From Pseudomonas protegens (GTDB lineage Bacteria > Pseudomonadota > Gammaproteobacteria > Pseudomonadales > Pseudomonadaceae): a DNA stretch of 64,000 nt. This document shows positions 53,826 to 62,991 of this stretch, piece by piece. The DNA lies in NCBI RefSeq assembly GCF_003363755.1, contig NZ_CP031396.1, positions 6,108,501 to 6,172,500 on the forward strand, given 5' to 3'. How positions within the stretch are numbered: position 1 is the stretch's first letter; every line of letters begins with the position of its first letter. The translations under genes were made by a program, and so were the position numbers. A model generated the notes under the pieces. That model worked only from the letters and a program-made list of their open reading frames with translations, searched no databases and was not told where the DNA came from.

Positions 53826-54803
53826 TCATTCTTGGTTGCGGGGGCGGATCAGTGTGAGCCAGGGGCTGTAGCGATCGATCCTGATCGGCAGGGTCTCCGC
53901 CAGGGCGCTGAGGGCCCGTTCCGGCTGATCCAGAGGGAACACGCCCTGCACCCGTAGATGGCTGACCGAAGGGGCTACCCGCACGTAGCCCCGACAGTAA
54001 GGGCGTAGGGCTGCGACCACCTGCTCCAGGGAGTCATTCAGCACGTTGAGGCGACCGTTGAGCCAATCGCCGCGATACCGCTGATCCTGCTCCAGCAGTT
54101 CGATACGTTCGGGGTGCAGCAGGGCGGCCTGCCCCTGTTGCAGATCGCGTTCATCGCCCGTCAGCAGGCGCAGCCGCACCGAGTGCTCCAGCACGACGAC
54201 CCGGGTGGCGCTGGCTTCCTGGCTCACCAGGAAACGGGTGCCCAGGGCCTGGACCTGGCCCTGGGCGCTGCGCACTCGCAGTGGTCGCCGCGGGTCGGCG
54301 GCAACCTGAATCAGCAACTGGCCATGGCGCAGGATCACCAGCCGTTGCTGGTCGTCGAAGCGCAGGTCCACGGCGCTGTCGGCGTTCAGGCTCAGGTGGC
54401 TGCCGTCGGCCAGGGTGACGTCCCGACGCTGGCCGCGGCCGGTGCTGACATCCGCCAGCAGGGTTTCGCCATACCGAGTCTGGGCGCCCAGCCACAGGCC
54501 GCCGCCCAGCAGGCCGAGTCCGGCCAGGCCGCGCAACAGTTGGCGCCGAGAGCGGCGGGGGCTGAGCAGCAGTTGTCGGGCTTCGCCAGCCTGCCCGGGC
54601 ACGCGTCGATCAAGAGCACGCAAGGTATTGAATGATGTGCCAAGCCGTTCTTGCAGGTGATTCCAGGCCTGGGCGTGGGCCGGATCGCTGGCCAGCCAGG
54701 TGGCCAGGGCTTGTTCCAGGCGCGGGTCCGGATCACCGGCGCGCAGCCGCACCATCCAGTCGATGGCCTGCTCGGTCAACGGGTCCAGGGGTTGCCGGCT
54801 CAC
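53826..54803 (-). CDS. FecR-type anti-sigma / sigma regulator
   Basis: Protein of 325 residues starting with GTG 54803. The N-terminal sigma-binding part (LTEQAIDWMVRLRAGDPDPRLEQALATWLASDPAHAQAW) is followed by a hydrophobic segment (RGLAGLGLLGGGLWLGAQ) and the FecR domain (TGRGQRRDVTLADGSHLSLNADSAV). The start overlaps the sigma stop by four bases (GTGA), so the two are translationally coupled. It controls the TonB receptor gene that follows. Confidence 0.93.
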   Translation of the reverse strand: MSRQPLDPLTEQAIDWMVRLRAGDPDPRLEQALATWLASDPAHAQAWNHLQERLGTSFNTLRALDRRVPGQAGEARQLLLSPRRSRRQLLRGLAGLGLLGGGLWLGAQTRYGETLLADVSTGRGQRRDVTLADGSHLSLNADSAVDLRFDDQQRLVILRHGQLLIQVAADPRRPLRVRSAQGQVQALGTRFLVSQEASATRVVVLEHSVRLRLLTGDERDLQQGQAALLHPERIELLEQDQRYRGDWLNGRLNVLNDSLEQVVAALRPYCRGYVRVAPSVSHLRVQGVFPLDQPERALSALAETLPIRIDRYSPWLTLIRPRNQE

Positions 54804-55306
54804 AGGGCCAGCTCACTCAGGTAGCACTGGCGCAAGGCCTGCTTCATGTAGCGGCTGACGGTGCGTTCGGACAACTCCAGCTTGCGGGCGATGGCCACGT
54901 AGCTCAGGCCATCGAGCTGGCTGTAGAGAAACGCGGTCTTGACGATCAGTGGCAGGCCGTCCAGCGCCCGGTCGATGGCCACCAGGGCCTCGACCAGCAG
55001 CAACTGCTCTTCGGGGGAGGGTGCCAGCAGTTCCGGCAGGGCAGACAAGCGCTGCAGGTAGGCCTGCTCCAACTGGCGTCGACGATGGCGATCGAACATC
55101 AAACGCCTGGCGATGGTGGACAAGTAGGCCCGTGGCTGCTCGATGCTGTCCGGGTCGACCTCTGCCGCGAGCAACTGGCAGAAGGTGTCGGCGGCGGTGT
55201 CTTCGGCGTCGGCGCGATTGCCCAGGCGCCTGTGAATATGCTGCAGCAGCCAACGGTGATGGTCGCTGAAAAAGAAGCCCAGCTTGTTGCTCGAAGATGA
55301 ATGCAC
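54800..55306 (-). CDS. ECF sigma factor, FecI-like
   Basis: Protein of 168 residues from GTG 55306. Region 2 is in ADAEDTAADTFCQLLAAEVD and region 4 in VKTAFLYSQLDGLSYVAIARKLELSERTVSRYMKQAL. It probably transcribes the downstream siderophore-receptor gene. A Fur-like box lies just upstream. The SD is weak. Confidence 0.92.
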   Translation of the reverse strand: MHSSSSNKLGFFFSDHHRWLLQHIHRRLGNRADAEDTAADTFCQLLAAEVDPDSIEQPRAYLSTIARRLMFDRHRRRQLEQAYLQRLSALPELLAPSPEEQLLLVEALVAIDRALDGLPLIVKTAFLYSQLDGLSYVAIARKLELSERTVSRYMKQALRQCYLSELAL

Positions 55307-55326
55307 CGTTGCCTGCCGAGATGTGA

Positions 55327-55348
55327 GTGTGAATCGTTCTCAATAGTA
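55327..55348 (-). promoter_or_regulatory. Probable Fur box upstream of the second ECF sigma gene
   Basis: Read on the minus strand, TACTATTGAGAACGATTCAC carries the GAGAA-n-GATTC type of Fur half-site pair and lies about 20-40 bases upstream of the sigma start. It resembles the Fur box of the first cassette (TGAGAAGCATTATCATT). Judged by eye only. Confidence 0.6.
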
Positions 55349-55474
55349 CAGGGGCGCGCCGGAGGATCGCAATCGTTGTATGTGAGTGCTGAAGTCCTCG
55401 CCGGTCATGGCGCTTTGGAGGGGCAGGAGTGGCGGGGCACGCCTGCCAATTTCAGGGGCGAGGCTGCTGTCCGA

Positions 55475-55969
55475 TCAGCTTTCACGACCATGAGCGGCGG
55501 CGGCCAGCTGTCCGGTATCGACCCGAACAAACACCGAGTCGCCAATGGCGGTCAGTACATCGCCGGCATACACCTCACAGATCACCCGGCTCTTGCGGCC
55601 CACGTCGCCGTCGACCCGGGCCCGCAGGGTCAGCGGCACGCCCATGGGCGTGGGCTTGATGAACTTGATGCCCAGGTTGCCGGTGACGCAGTCGATGCGC
55701 GGCAGGCTGCCCGGTTCCCGTTGTTCGTTACGGTAGTGGTAGGCCATGGCGGTCCAGTTGGAGTGGCAGTCCACCAGCATCGCGATCAGGCCGCCGTAGA
55801 CCAGGTCCGGCCAGCCGCAGTACTGGGATTGCGGCAGGTGCTCGGCGATCACATGCACGCCGTCTTCATGCCAGTGGCTCTTGATCTGCAGGCCGTGGTG
55901 GTTGCTGCTGCCGCAGCCGAAACAGACGCCCTCGGGGGCGGTGGTGTCTTGCAGGGAAGTCTCGTGCAT
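55475..55969 (-). CDS. PaaI-type thioesterase (hotdog fold)
   Basis: Protein of 164 residues. CFGCGSSNHHGLQIKSHWHEDG opens the family, and GGLIAMLVDCHSNWTAMAY is the catalytic-region pattern of PaaI-like acyl-CoA thioesterases. The N-terminal cysteine pair is characteristic of one PaaI subgroup. The acyl-CoA substrate is unknown. It has its own promoter. Confidence 0.86.
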   Translation of the reverse strand: MHETSLQDTTAPEGVCFGCGSSNHHGLQIKSHWHEDGVHVIAEHLPQSQYCGWPDLVYGGLIAMLVDCHSNWTAMAYHYRNEQREPGSLPRIDCVTGNLGIKFIKPTPMGVPLTLRARVDGDVGRKSRVICEVYAGDVLTAIGDSVFVRVDTGQLAAAAHGRES

Positions 55970-56695
55970 GGTTGTTCTTCTTGTCCTTGACGATGGTCTG
56001 GCAGGTCTTGCGGCCGGTCATGATGCCTGTGCCATTGCTGACCGCCAAGGCTCAGTGCAGTGCCGAGGCGTAGCGACCGGCCAGCGTCTTTGTGACGCAT
56101 TGATCGTGGCGAGTGTCGTAGTGCGTCGCGGTTTTTTCGAGGGCCAGGGCAGCCGCTCCGGCCAAGACAGGCTGATGCCGTAATGATATTCTTGCGCTGA
56201 ATCGGTTCATCGTTTGTGCAGAAATACCTCCCCTATGCTTTGCTTCAAGTGGCCTGTTCGGGTCCTTGCAAGCGCGTGGGAGTGTCTGGGCAAACTCGCC
56301 GAATGCAATGTCAGGCAGTGTTCGTCTACCTCCTTTGGTTGACCCCGACCCTTCTTTGTCCTGCTGGCCCCGTGTAGACGGGTGTCAGTGTTGTGCGTCG
56401 AATCGAGTCCGGTGTCGGTGAAAGGAGTGGGGCGTCATTGCCCGTTGGTCTACGTCCCGTGACGTGTCCTGAGAAACAAGTGTCACTCAAGTAGCTGAAG
56501 CCAAAAACGACAAGAAGTCAGCGCCGGAGCGATATAAAACTGAGGTCGAGCCAGTCTCGTCGGCCTTGTGTGCCCACCCTCCAGTTCTTTTGAATGCGCT
56601 CATCCAGGGCCTGCGAAATGCCTGTTTCGCAATGCACTGAGTTCGCAGGATCGAGGATGGGGCGGCGGATGGCGTTCTATCGTAGGTACTACAGA
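55970..56695. other. Long region upstream of mqo
   Basis: About 725 bases between two divergent genes with no recognisable protein, RNA or repeat. Codon patterns give only short overlapping frames. An AT-rich box GATATAAAAC near 56530 could be a promoter -10 area. The 5' leader of mqo may be long, but no RNA fold is clear from inspection. Confidence 0.4.
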
Positions 56696-58333
56696 ATGTT
56701 GAAGAAAGTGAACACGGCCCTGATCGGGCTGGCGATGTCGATAGGCCTCATGTCCGCGCACGCGGCTGAGCCGAAGAAAGTGGATGTGCTGCTGATCGGT
56801 GGCGGCATCATGAGTTCGACCCTCGGGGTCTGGCTCAATGAGCTGCAGCCCGATTGGTCCATGGAGATGGTCGAGCGCCTGGATGGCGTGGCTGAAGAAA
56901 GCTCCAACGGCTGGAACAACGCCGGTACCGGTCACTCCGCCCTGGCTGAGCTGAACTACACCCCGGAAGGCAAGGACGGCAAGATCGAGATCGCCAAGGC
57001 CATCGAGATCAACGAAGCATTCCAGATTTCCCGCCAGTTCTGGTCGTGGCAGGTCAAGAACGGTGTGCTGAAGAACCCGCGTTCGTTCATCAACTCCACG
57101 CCGCACATGAGCTTTGTCTGGGGCGATGACAACATCAAGTTCCTCAAGGCACGCTACGAGGCCCTGCAGGCCAGCCCGCTGTTCAGCGGCATGCAGTACT
57201 CCGAAGACGCCGAGCAGATCAAGAAGTGGGTGCCACTGATGATGGAAGGTCGTGATCCGGCGCAGAAGATCGCTGCGACCTGGAGCCCGATCGGCACCGA
57301 CGTCAACTTCGGTGAGATCACTCGCCAGTTCGTCGCTCACCTGCAAGCCCAGCCGAACTTTGCCCTCAAGCTGTCCAGCGAAGTGCAGGACATCGAGCGC
57401 AATGAAGACGGTTCGTGGCGCGTGACCTACAAGAACCTCAAAGACGGTTCGAAAACCGAAACCGACGCCAAGTTCGTGTTCATCGGCGCCGGCGGCGGTG
57501 CCCTGCACCTGCTGCAGAAGTCGGGCATTCCCGAGGCCAACGAATACGCCGGCTTCCCGGTGGGTGGCTCGTTCCTGGTGACCGAGAACGCCAGCGTTGC
57601 CGAGCAGCATCTGGCCAAGGCCTACGGCAAGGCTTCGGTGGGCGCTCCGCCGATGTCGGTTCCGCACCTGGACACTCGCGTGCTGGACGGCAAGCGGGTC
57701 ATCCTGTTTGGCCCATTCGCTACCTTCTCCACCAAGTTCCTCAAGGAAGGTTCGTACTTCGACCTGCTGACCAGCACCACCACCCACAACTTCTGGCCGA
57801 TGACCAAAGTCGGTATCGAACAGTACCCGTTGGTGGAATACCTGGCCGGCCAACTGATGCTCTCGGATGACGACCGCTTCAACGCCCTGAAGGAATACTT
57901 CCCCAACGCCAAGCAAGAAGACTGGCGCCTGTGGCAGGCCGGTCAGCGCGTGCAGATCATCAAGCGTGACGAAGAGAAGGGCGGCGTGCTGAAACTGGGC
58001 ACCGAGATCGTCGCTTCCCAGGACGGCAGCATCGCCGGTCTGCTGGGCGCCTCCCCAGGTGCCTCGACCGCCGCGCCGATCATGCTCAGCGTGCTGCAGA
58101 AAGTCTTCAAGGACCAGGTCGCGACGCCAGCCTGGCAAGAGAAGCTGAAGCAGATCGTACCGAGCTACGGCACCGCCCTGAACGACAGCCCCGAGCGTGT
58201 GGCCAAAGAGTGGGCCTACACCGCCGAAGTGCTGCAACTGACCCCGCCACCAGCGGTCAAGGGCGCTGCACCTCAGGCTCCGGCCAGCATGGCCAAGCCA
58301 GAGAGCAACCCAGCGGCCGACATGGCGCTGTAA
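56696..58333 (+). CDS. mqo: Malate:quinone oxidoreductase
   Basis: FAD enzyme of 545 residues that oxidises malate to oxaloacetate and passes electrons to quinone. The dinucleotide motif is DVLLIGGGIMSSTLGVWL; the family signatures NGWNNAGTGHSALAELNYTP and GASPGASTAAPIML follow. Unusually it begins MLKKVNTALIGLAMSIGLMSAHAAEPKK, which looks like a signal peptide, and ends in a proline- and alanine-rich tail. An upstream ATG at 56669 would put the hydrophobic stretch deeper inside. Mqo is normally a peripheral enzyme on the cytoplasmic face. The tail and leader both differ from the standard form. Confidence 0.93.
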   Translation: MLKKVNTALIGLAMSIGLMSAHAAEPKKVDVLLIGGGIMSSTLGVWLNELQPDWSMEMVERLDGVAEESSNGWNNAGTGHSALAELNYTPEGKDGKIEIAKAIEINEAFQISRQFWSWQVKNGVLKNPRSFINSTPHMSFVWGDDNIKFLKARYEALQASPLFSGMQYSEDAEQIKKWVPLMMEGRDPAQKIAATWSPIGTDVNFGEITRQFVAHLQAQPNFALKLSSEVQDIERNEDGSWRVTYKNLKDGSKTETDAKFVFIGAGGGALHLLQKSGIPEANEYAGFPVGGSFLVTENASVAEQHLAKAYGKASVGAPPMSVPHLDTRVLDGKRVILFGPFATFSTKFLKEGSYFDLLTSTTTHNFWPMTKVGIEQYPLVEYLAGQLMLSDDDRFNALKEYFPNAKQEDWRLWQAGQRVQIIKRDEEKGGVLKLGTEIVASQDGSIAGLLGASPGASTAAPIMLSVLQKVFKDQVATPAWQEKLKQIVPSYGTALNDSPERVAKEWAYTAEVLQLTPPPAVKGAAPQAPASMAKPESNPAADMAL

Positions 58334-58339
58334 GCCTCG

Positions 58340-58366
58340 GCCCCGTCCGCGTTCGTCGGATGGGGC
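58340..58366 (+). terminator. Hairpin after mqo
   Basis: Ten-base stem GCCCCGTCCG (58340-58349) / CGGATGGGGC (58357-58366), one G-U wobble, seven-base loop, beginning seven bases after the stop codon. There is no T-run. Confidence 0.5.
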
Positions 58367-58598
58367 GCAGCGGCTGCCACCGTGCAGCCGTATCTTGCAT
58401 GGGTTGCGGCGATATCCCTGATGTCGTCGCAACTGGCCGGTCTTGCCGGTACCTCTGAAACAGCATCTCCGTATCTTTCTCAACGAGGCTTGAGCCCGAC
58501 TCAAGCATCTTGTTGGCTGCCTGTGCCTTGCCGTGACGCGGTATGATTGCCGCGCCCGCCGTTGCGGGCACGCCTCAACCCTCGGAGTCACTGCCTCG

Positions 58599-59321
58599 AT
58601 GTCCAGCATCACCCTGTTCCAAGCCCCGCCGCCCGAAGCCATCCAGAGCCAGATCCAGCAAATGGTCGTGGACTACATCACCGACATCAGCGCGGTGGCC
58701 ATTGCCCCGAGCAACCCGCTGTACAACCTGTACCAGTACGGCGTCGGCTACGAAGTGCACCTGTACCTGCAGGCCATGGACGGTTCCCGGGGGATCGCGG
58801 TAGAGCTGGTGGTGGCCACCGACACTCAGGACCCTGAGCAGGTGCTGGGCTTCACCCTGTACCTGCCGCTCAAGGACGATCCCCAGGCCTGTGCCGTGGC
58901 CTATATGGCGGTGCGGCAAAACCATCGACGCCAGGGCATTGCCCGGCAGATGCTGGAGGCGCTGCGTGCCCGCTATCCCCATGCCGAGCTGGCCTGTCAC
59001 GTGGCCAAAGTGGAGTGTTTCGAGGCCCTGGGCTTTCAGCTGCTGGGCGCCCGCGGTCCGCAAGTGCTGATGAATACCCGAGACCATGGCAGCGATGGCC
59101 TGCTGGCGGTACTGGACGTGGCGCCGATCTACCAATCGGTGGAAGTGCGGCAGATTCACAGCTACCTGCTGGCCCAGCACGGGCGCAAGGCCATGCTGGA
59201 AGCGGAGAAGAAGCGCGACCGGCACCTGGACCAGATGACCCGGCAGGCCCAGGCCCTGGTGCGCGAGCGCCTGGGTGAGGCGGCGCTGTACAACGCACGG
59301 CCCCCACAATTGATCTCCTGA
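58599..59321 (+). CDS. GNAT family N-acetyltransferase
   Basis: Protein of 240 residues. The acetyl-CoA motif is AYMAVRQNHRRQGIARQMLEALRARYPHAELACHVAKVECFEALGFQLLG. The N-terminal 60 residues are a family-specific extension (AIQSQIQQMVVDYITDISAVAIAPSNPLYNLYQYG). The C-terminal part is long and basic. The substrate is unknown. The start ATG 58599 has GGAG nine bases upstream. Confidence 0.87.
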   Translation: MSSITLFQAPPPEAIQSQIQQMVVDYITDISAVAIAPSNPLYNLYQYGVGYEVHLYLQAMDGSRGIAVELVVATDTQDPEQVLGFTLYLPLKDDPQACAVAYMAVRQNHRRQGIARQMLEALRARYPHAELACHVAKVECFEALGFQLLGARGPQVLMNTRDHGSDGLLAVLDVAPIYQSVEVRQIHSYLLAQHGRKAMLEAEKKRDRHLDQMTRQAQALVRERLGEAALYNARPPQLIS

Positions 59322-59389
59322 GCGCGGCTGCTTGTTTTCGCGAGAGGGCTTGGCTAATCTCGCGAAAACACGCAAAAACGGGCAAGAAC

Positions 59390-60172
59390 ATGCAAAACCT
59401 GCACCCGGCAGCCGAACTGCCCTCCCTGCGTCGACAAAAGATCCTTCTACTGCTGGAGCGCGACGGCAAGGTCATGGCCGCTGAGCTGAGCCGGCACTTC
59501 GCGGTTTCAGAAGACACCATCCGCCGCGACCTCGCCGAGCTGGATGCCAATGGCCTGGTGCAGCGGGTGCATGGCGGTGCGCTGCCGCGACCCAAGGACA
59601 GCGGCAAGGACTACTTCACGCGGGTCGGCGAAACCAACGAGGCGAAACTGCGTCTGGTGCAGTTTGCCGTGCAATGGGTGCGGGACGGCCAGACGGTGCT
59701 GTTCGATTCCGGCTCTACCACCTTGCATATCGCCCAGTCCCTGCCGGCCGATATCCGCCTGACCGCAGTCACCGCTTCGCCAATGATTGCCGTGGCCCTG
59801 GCCGAATACCCCGGGGTCAAGGTGATTCTCGTGGGCGGCCAGCTCAACCCGGCCACCCTGTCCGCCAGCGGCCATGAAGCACTGCGGATGATCCAGGGGA
59901 TCAAGGCCGACCTGATGTTCACCGGGGTCTGTGCGATTCATCCGGAGATCGGCATCAGCTCCCTGCATTTCGATGAAGTGCCGATCAAGCAGGCGATGTT
60001 CGACAGCGCCGCCGAAGTCATCGCCGTGACCACCGCCGACAAACTCGGCGCCATGGAGCCCTTTGTGGTCGCACCGTGCAACCGCCTGCAGCGGCTGGTG
60101 ACCGAGCAGGAAGTGCCAGAGGTGGATATCGAAGGTTATCGCCAGTTGGGGATTGAGGTGCTGCTGGCCTGA
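59390..60172 (+). CDS. DeoR family transcriptional regulator
   Basis: Protein of 260 residues. The HTH is MAAELSRHFAVSEDTIRRDLAELDANGLV (about residues 29-57), with the sugar-phosphate-binding DeoR domain following (GQTVLFDSGSTTLHIAQSL and GIKADLMFTGVCAIHPEIGIS). It binds a phosphorylated metabolite. No sugar operon is adjacent, and the convergent neighbour is the MHS transporter. Confidence 0.92.
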   Translation: MQNLHPAAELPSLRRQKILLLLERDGKVMAAELSRHFAVSEDTIRRDLAELDANGLVQRVHGGALPRPKDSGKDYFTRVGETNEAKLRLVQFAVQWVRDGQTVLFDSGSTTLHIAQSLPADIRLTAVTASPMIAVALAEYPGVKVILVGGQLNPATLSASGHEALRMIQGIKADLMFTGVCAIHPEIGISSLHFDEVPIKQAMFDSAAEVIAVTTADKLGAMEPFVVAPCNRLQRLVTEQEVPEVDIEGYRQLGIEVLLA

Positions 60173-60199
60173 GCCGCCCCTGGGTGACTCAACGGGTTG

Positions 60200-61528
60200 T
60201 CAGTTCTTGAACGCCGAGTGCTTGCGCCCCTGGTCGAAGAGGGCAAACACCATCACCAGCACGGCGGCGACCGCGAGGATGATCACCACGCCGTCGGTGG
60301 AGTGCGTGGCCGAGGCGGTCACCAGGGATAGGGCGCCCAGTGGCGCCAGGCCGCCGGCAATCGCGGTGCCGATCTCGCGCCCTGTGCCAAAGCCCGAGGA
60401 GCGGGTCGCGGTGGGGAACTGGCGGCTGAGGAACGAACCCTGAGGTGCGAACATCATCGGTGCCAGGATGCCGGTGCCGACACCGATGGCGATGTAGATC
60501 ATCAGGCTCTCGCCGGTATTGAGCAGGGCCAGGAACGGGTAGGCGAACAGCAGCGAGAACACCCCGCCCAGAATTAGCACGGTCTTGCTGCTCCACTTGT
60601 CGCAGAGCCAGCCGAAGAAGGGCACGGCGACGATGGCAATCAGGCTGGCGATGGTCACCGACAGCGAAGTGACGTGCACATCGACGTTCTTGTACTGGGT
60701 CAGGTAGGCCAGGGAAAAGGTCTTGAAGATGTAGCTCAGGGCGTTGTAGCCAATGGCGACGAAGAACACCACCGCCAGGCCCTTGAGGTCGTTCTTGAAC
60801 AGTGCCTTGAGGGGCGAGGCCTTGGCCTTCTGGCTTTCCTTGTTCAGCTCCTTGAACTCCGGGGTTTCCGGAATGCTGTTGCGCACCCACAGGCCCACCG
60901 CCACCAGGACGATGCTGCAGACGAACGGAATGCGCCAGCCGCCGGCCAGCAGGAACTCGTTGCCGTTGATGGTCAACAGGTAAATGGTCAGCGACGACAG
61001 CAGCAGGCCCAGGTTCAGCCCCAGCGCGGGCCAGGCACCTTGGCTGCCGCGTTTGCCTTCGCTGGCGTGTTCATAGGAGGTGACCGCCGCGCCCGACAGT
61101 TCGGCGCCGGCCCCCAGGCCCTGGATGATGCGGATCGCCACCAGCAGGATCGGTGCCCAGATGCCGATGGAGGCGTAGCTGGGGATCAGGCCGATCAGTG
61201 CGGTGCACACGCCCATCAGGCAGAAGGTCAGCACCAGCACCTGCTTGCGGCCGAACTTGTCCCCCAGGTAGCCGAACAGGATGCCGCCGAAGGGACGGGC
61301 GATAAAGCCGATGGCAAAGGTGGAGAAGGCCATCAGCGTGGCGCTTTTCGGGTTGCTGTTATCGAAGAAGATCTTCGAGAAGACGATGGCCGCCATGGTG
61401 GCGTAAAGGTAGAAGTCGTACCACTCCAGCATCGAGCCGAAGATGGTGGCCGCCGCGACCTTGCGCAGGCGTTTCTGGGTTTGTTGTGGGGTTTCCGCTG
61501 CAGTAATGCCGGTTTCAACTGCGGTCAT
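60200..61528 (-). CDS. MFS transporter, metabolite:H+ symporter (MHS) family
   Basis: Inner-membrane transporter of 442 residues with twelve helices. The opening AATIFGSMLEWYDFYLYATMAAIVFSKIFF and GGILFGYLGDKFGRKQVLVLTF are MHS-family signatures (KgtP/ShiA/ProP group). Substrates of this family are dicarboxylates, shikimate, proline or betaine. Its position after lhgO points to L-2-hydroxyglutarate or 2-oxoglutarate (inference). ATG 61528 is preferred over ATG 61537, because AAGAGG would sit directly against the latter. Confidence 0.92.
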   Translation of the reverse strand: MTAVETGITAAETPQQTQKRLRKVAAATIFGSMLEWYDFYLYATMAAIVFSKIFFDNSNPKSATLMAFSTFAIGFIARPFGGILFGYLGDKFGRKQVLVLTFCLMGVCTALIGLIPSYASIGIWAPILLVAIRIIQGLGAGAELSGAAVTSYEHASEGKRGSQGAWPALGLNLGLLLSSLTIYLLTINGNEFLLAGGWRIPFVCSIVLVAVGLWVRNSIPETPEFKELNKESQKAKASPLKALFKNDLKGLAVVFFVAIGYNALSYIFKTFSLAYLTQYKNVDVHVTSLSVTIASLIAIVAVPFFGWLCDKWSSKTVLILGGVFSLLFAYPFLALLNTGESLMIYIAIGVGTGILAPMMFAPQGSFLSRQFPTATRSSGFGTGREIGTAIAGGLAPLGALSLVTASATHSTDGVVIILAVAAVLVMVFALFDQGRKHSAFKN

Positions 61529-61682
61529 TGTGTACATCCTCTTGGATCATTGTATTTATTGTCGAGTTGACGCGGGTCTTGCTCGGTGTGCCCCAAAGGG
61601 ACTGCCGAGGGGTATTCCGGCGGCACGGGGCCCCGCAGACAGCGCTGCAGCGCTGTGCAACAAGGCGTGCCGCGCCTGTGTT

Positions 61683-62876
61683 TCAGTCGGCCTGGAAAAT
61701 CTTGTCGGCAATCATCGAACCAATGGGAATCGCCGAGGTGGCGGCGGGCGAGGGCGCGTTGCATACGTGCAACATGCGTGGGGTCTGGGCGAACAGGAAG
61801 TCGTGCACCAGGCTGCCGTCACGCATCACTGCCTGGGCGCGAATCCCCGCCTCGTAGGGCAGCAGGTCGGAGACTTCCAGGGACGGGCAGTACTTGCGGC
61901 ACTGCTCCAGGTAGCCGGACTTGAACAGCGAGTTCTTCATCTCCGTGGTGCCGGAACCCAGGTTCTGCCAGATGGTTTTCCAGAACCCGGGGAAGCTGGC
62001 GTACTGCGCCACGTCGCGCCAGTTGATGGAGAACTTCTTGTAGTTCTCCCGGCCCAGGCCCAGCACCGCATTGGGGCCGACGGTGACGCTGCCGTCGATC
62101 ATGCGGGTCAGGTGCACGCCGAGGAATGGCAGCTCCGGGTCGGGGATCGGGTAGATCAGGTGATTGACGATGTTGTTCTTCGAGGCCGGCAGGCGGAAGT
62201 ACTCGCCGCGGAAGGGGATGATCTGGTGGTCGATCTTCACCCCGGCCAGGGTCGCCAGGCGATCCGATTGCAGGCCGGCACAGACCACCAGTTTCTTCGC
62301 CTGCCAGCTGCCGCCATGGCTGTTGACCGTGACGCTGTCGGCGTTTTCCTGGATCGCGGTCACGGTCTGGCTGAGGCAGATTTCTCCACCGTCGCGGCGG
62401 ATCACCCGGGCCATGGTTTCGCAGACTTCGCGGTAGTCGACGATGCCGGTGGCGTCGAGGAACAGCCCGCCGAGGCCGACGATGTTCGGCTCACGCTGAC
62501 GCAGTTGCTCGGCGTCCAGGCGCTCCACCTTCAGGCCGTTCTGTTGTGAGCGCTGGTACAGGGCTTCCATGCGCTGCATTTCCAGGGCGTTGGACGCTAC
62601 CAGCACCTTGCCGCAGACCTCGAACTTGATTCCGTGCTCGCTGCAGAACTGCTTGGTGGCCTCGGCGCCGCGCTTGCACAGGTCGGCCTTGAGGCTGCCC
62701 GGCGCGTAGTAGATACCGGCGTGGATCACCCCGCTGTTGTGACCGGTCTGGTGCCGGGCCAGGACATTTTCCTTTTCCAGGATCACCAGCGAGGCGCCCG
62801 GCTGGCGCTTGAGGATCTCCATGGCCGTGGCCAGTCCGACGATGCCGCCGCCGATGATGCAAAAGTCATAAATCAT
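61683..62876 (-). CDS. lhgO: L-2-hydroxyglutarate oxidase
   Basis: FAD enzyme of 397 residues that oxidises L-2-hydroxyglutarate to 2-oxoglutarate and feeds electrons to the quinone pool. The FAD motif is DFCIIGGGIVGLATAMEIL, the family stretch is RHQTGHNSGVIHAGIYYAPGSLKADLC, and the C-terminal end is CNAPSPAATSAIPIGSMIADKI. It normally works with CsiD (glutarate hydroxylase), which is missing here. A GntR-type operator lies in front of the gene. Confidence 0.94.
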   Translation of the reverse strand: MIYDFCIIGGGIVGLATAMEILKRQPGASLVILEKENVLARHQTGHNSGVIHAGIYYAPGSLKADLCKRGAEATKQFCSEHGIKFEVCGKVLVASNALEMQRMEALYQRSQQNGLKVERLDAEQLRQREPNIVGLGGLFLDATGIVDYREVCETMARVIRRDGGEICLSQTVTAIQENADSVTVNSHGGSWQAKKLVVCAGLQSDRLATLAGVKIDHQIIPFRGEYFRLPASKNNIVNHLIYPIPDPELPFLGVHLTRMIDGSVTVGPNAVLGLGRENYKKFSINWRDVAQYASFPGFWKTIWQNLGSGTTEMKNSLFKSGYLEQCRKYCPSLEVSDLLPYEAGIRAQAVMRDGSLVHDFLFAQTPRMLHVCNAPSPAATSAIPIGSMIADKIFQAD

Positions 62877-62917
62877 GGTTCTGGGTACCTTGGATCAAAC
62901 GGTTTCAAGTCTGGTTA

Positions 62918-62934
62918 TCAGGTTGTCAGACTAA
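62918..62934. promoter_or_regulatory. GntR-type operator upstream of lhgO
   Basis: TCAGGTTGTCAGACTAA includes TTGTC-A-GACTA, a near-palindrome of the FadR/GntR-type operator form. The 14-base core TCAGGTTGTCAGAC is identical to the site before the regulator gene at 63719-63732. It lies 42 bases upstream of the lhgO start. Confidence 0.75.
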
Positions 62935-62944
62935 GTGTTCCGAT

Positions 62945-62975
62945 AAAAAAACCGCAGGCTAGCGCTTGCGGCTTG
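62945..62975 (-). terminator. Terminator after the GntR regulator gene
   Basis: On the minus strand the stem CCGCAAGC / GCCTGCGG (one mismatch) is followed by a run of T. It starts about 17 bases after the GntR stop and separates regulator and oxidase transcripts. Confidence 0.75.
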
Positions 62976-62991
62976 AAGCGTGTTGCAGGTG

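Noticed and set aside
51393..53957. An 854-codon plus-strand open frame across the second TonB receptor
   Set aside because: Antisense artefact; it also runs past the real receptor start, and its composition has no domain.
56600..58642. A 680-codon minus-strand open frame across mqo
   Set aside because: Mqo reads cleanly on the plus strand with its family motifs; the other frame is its shadow.
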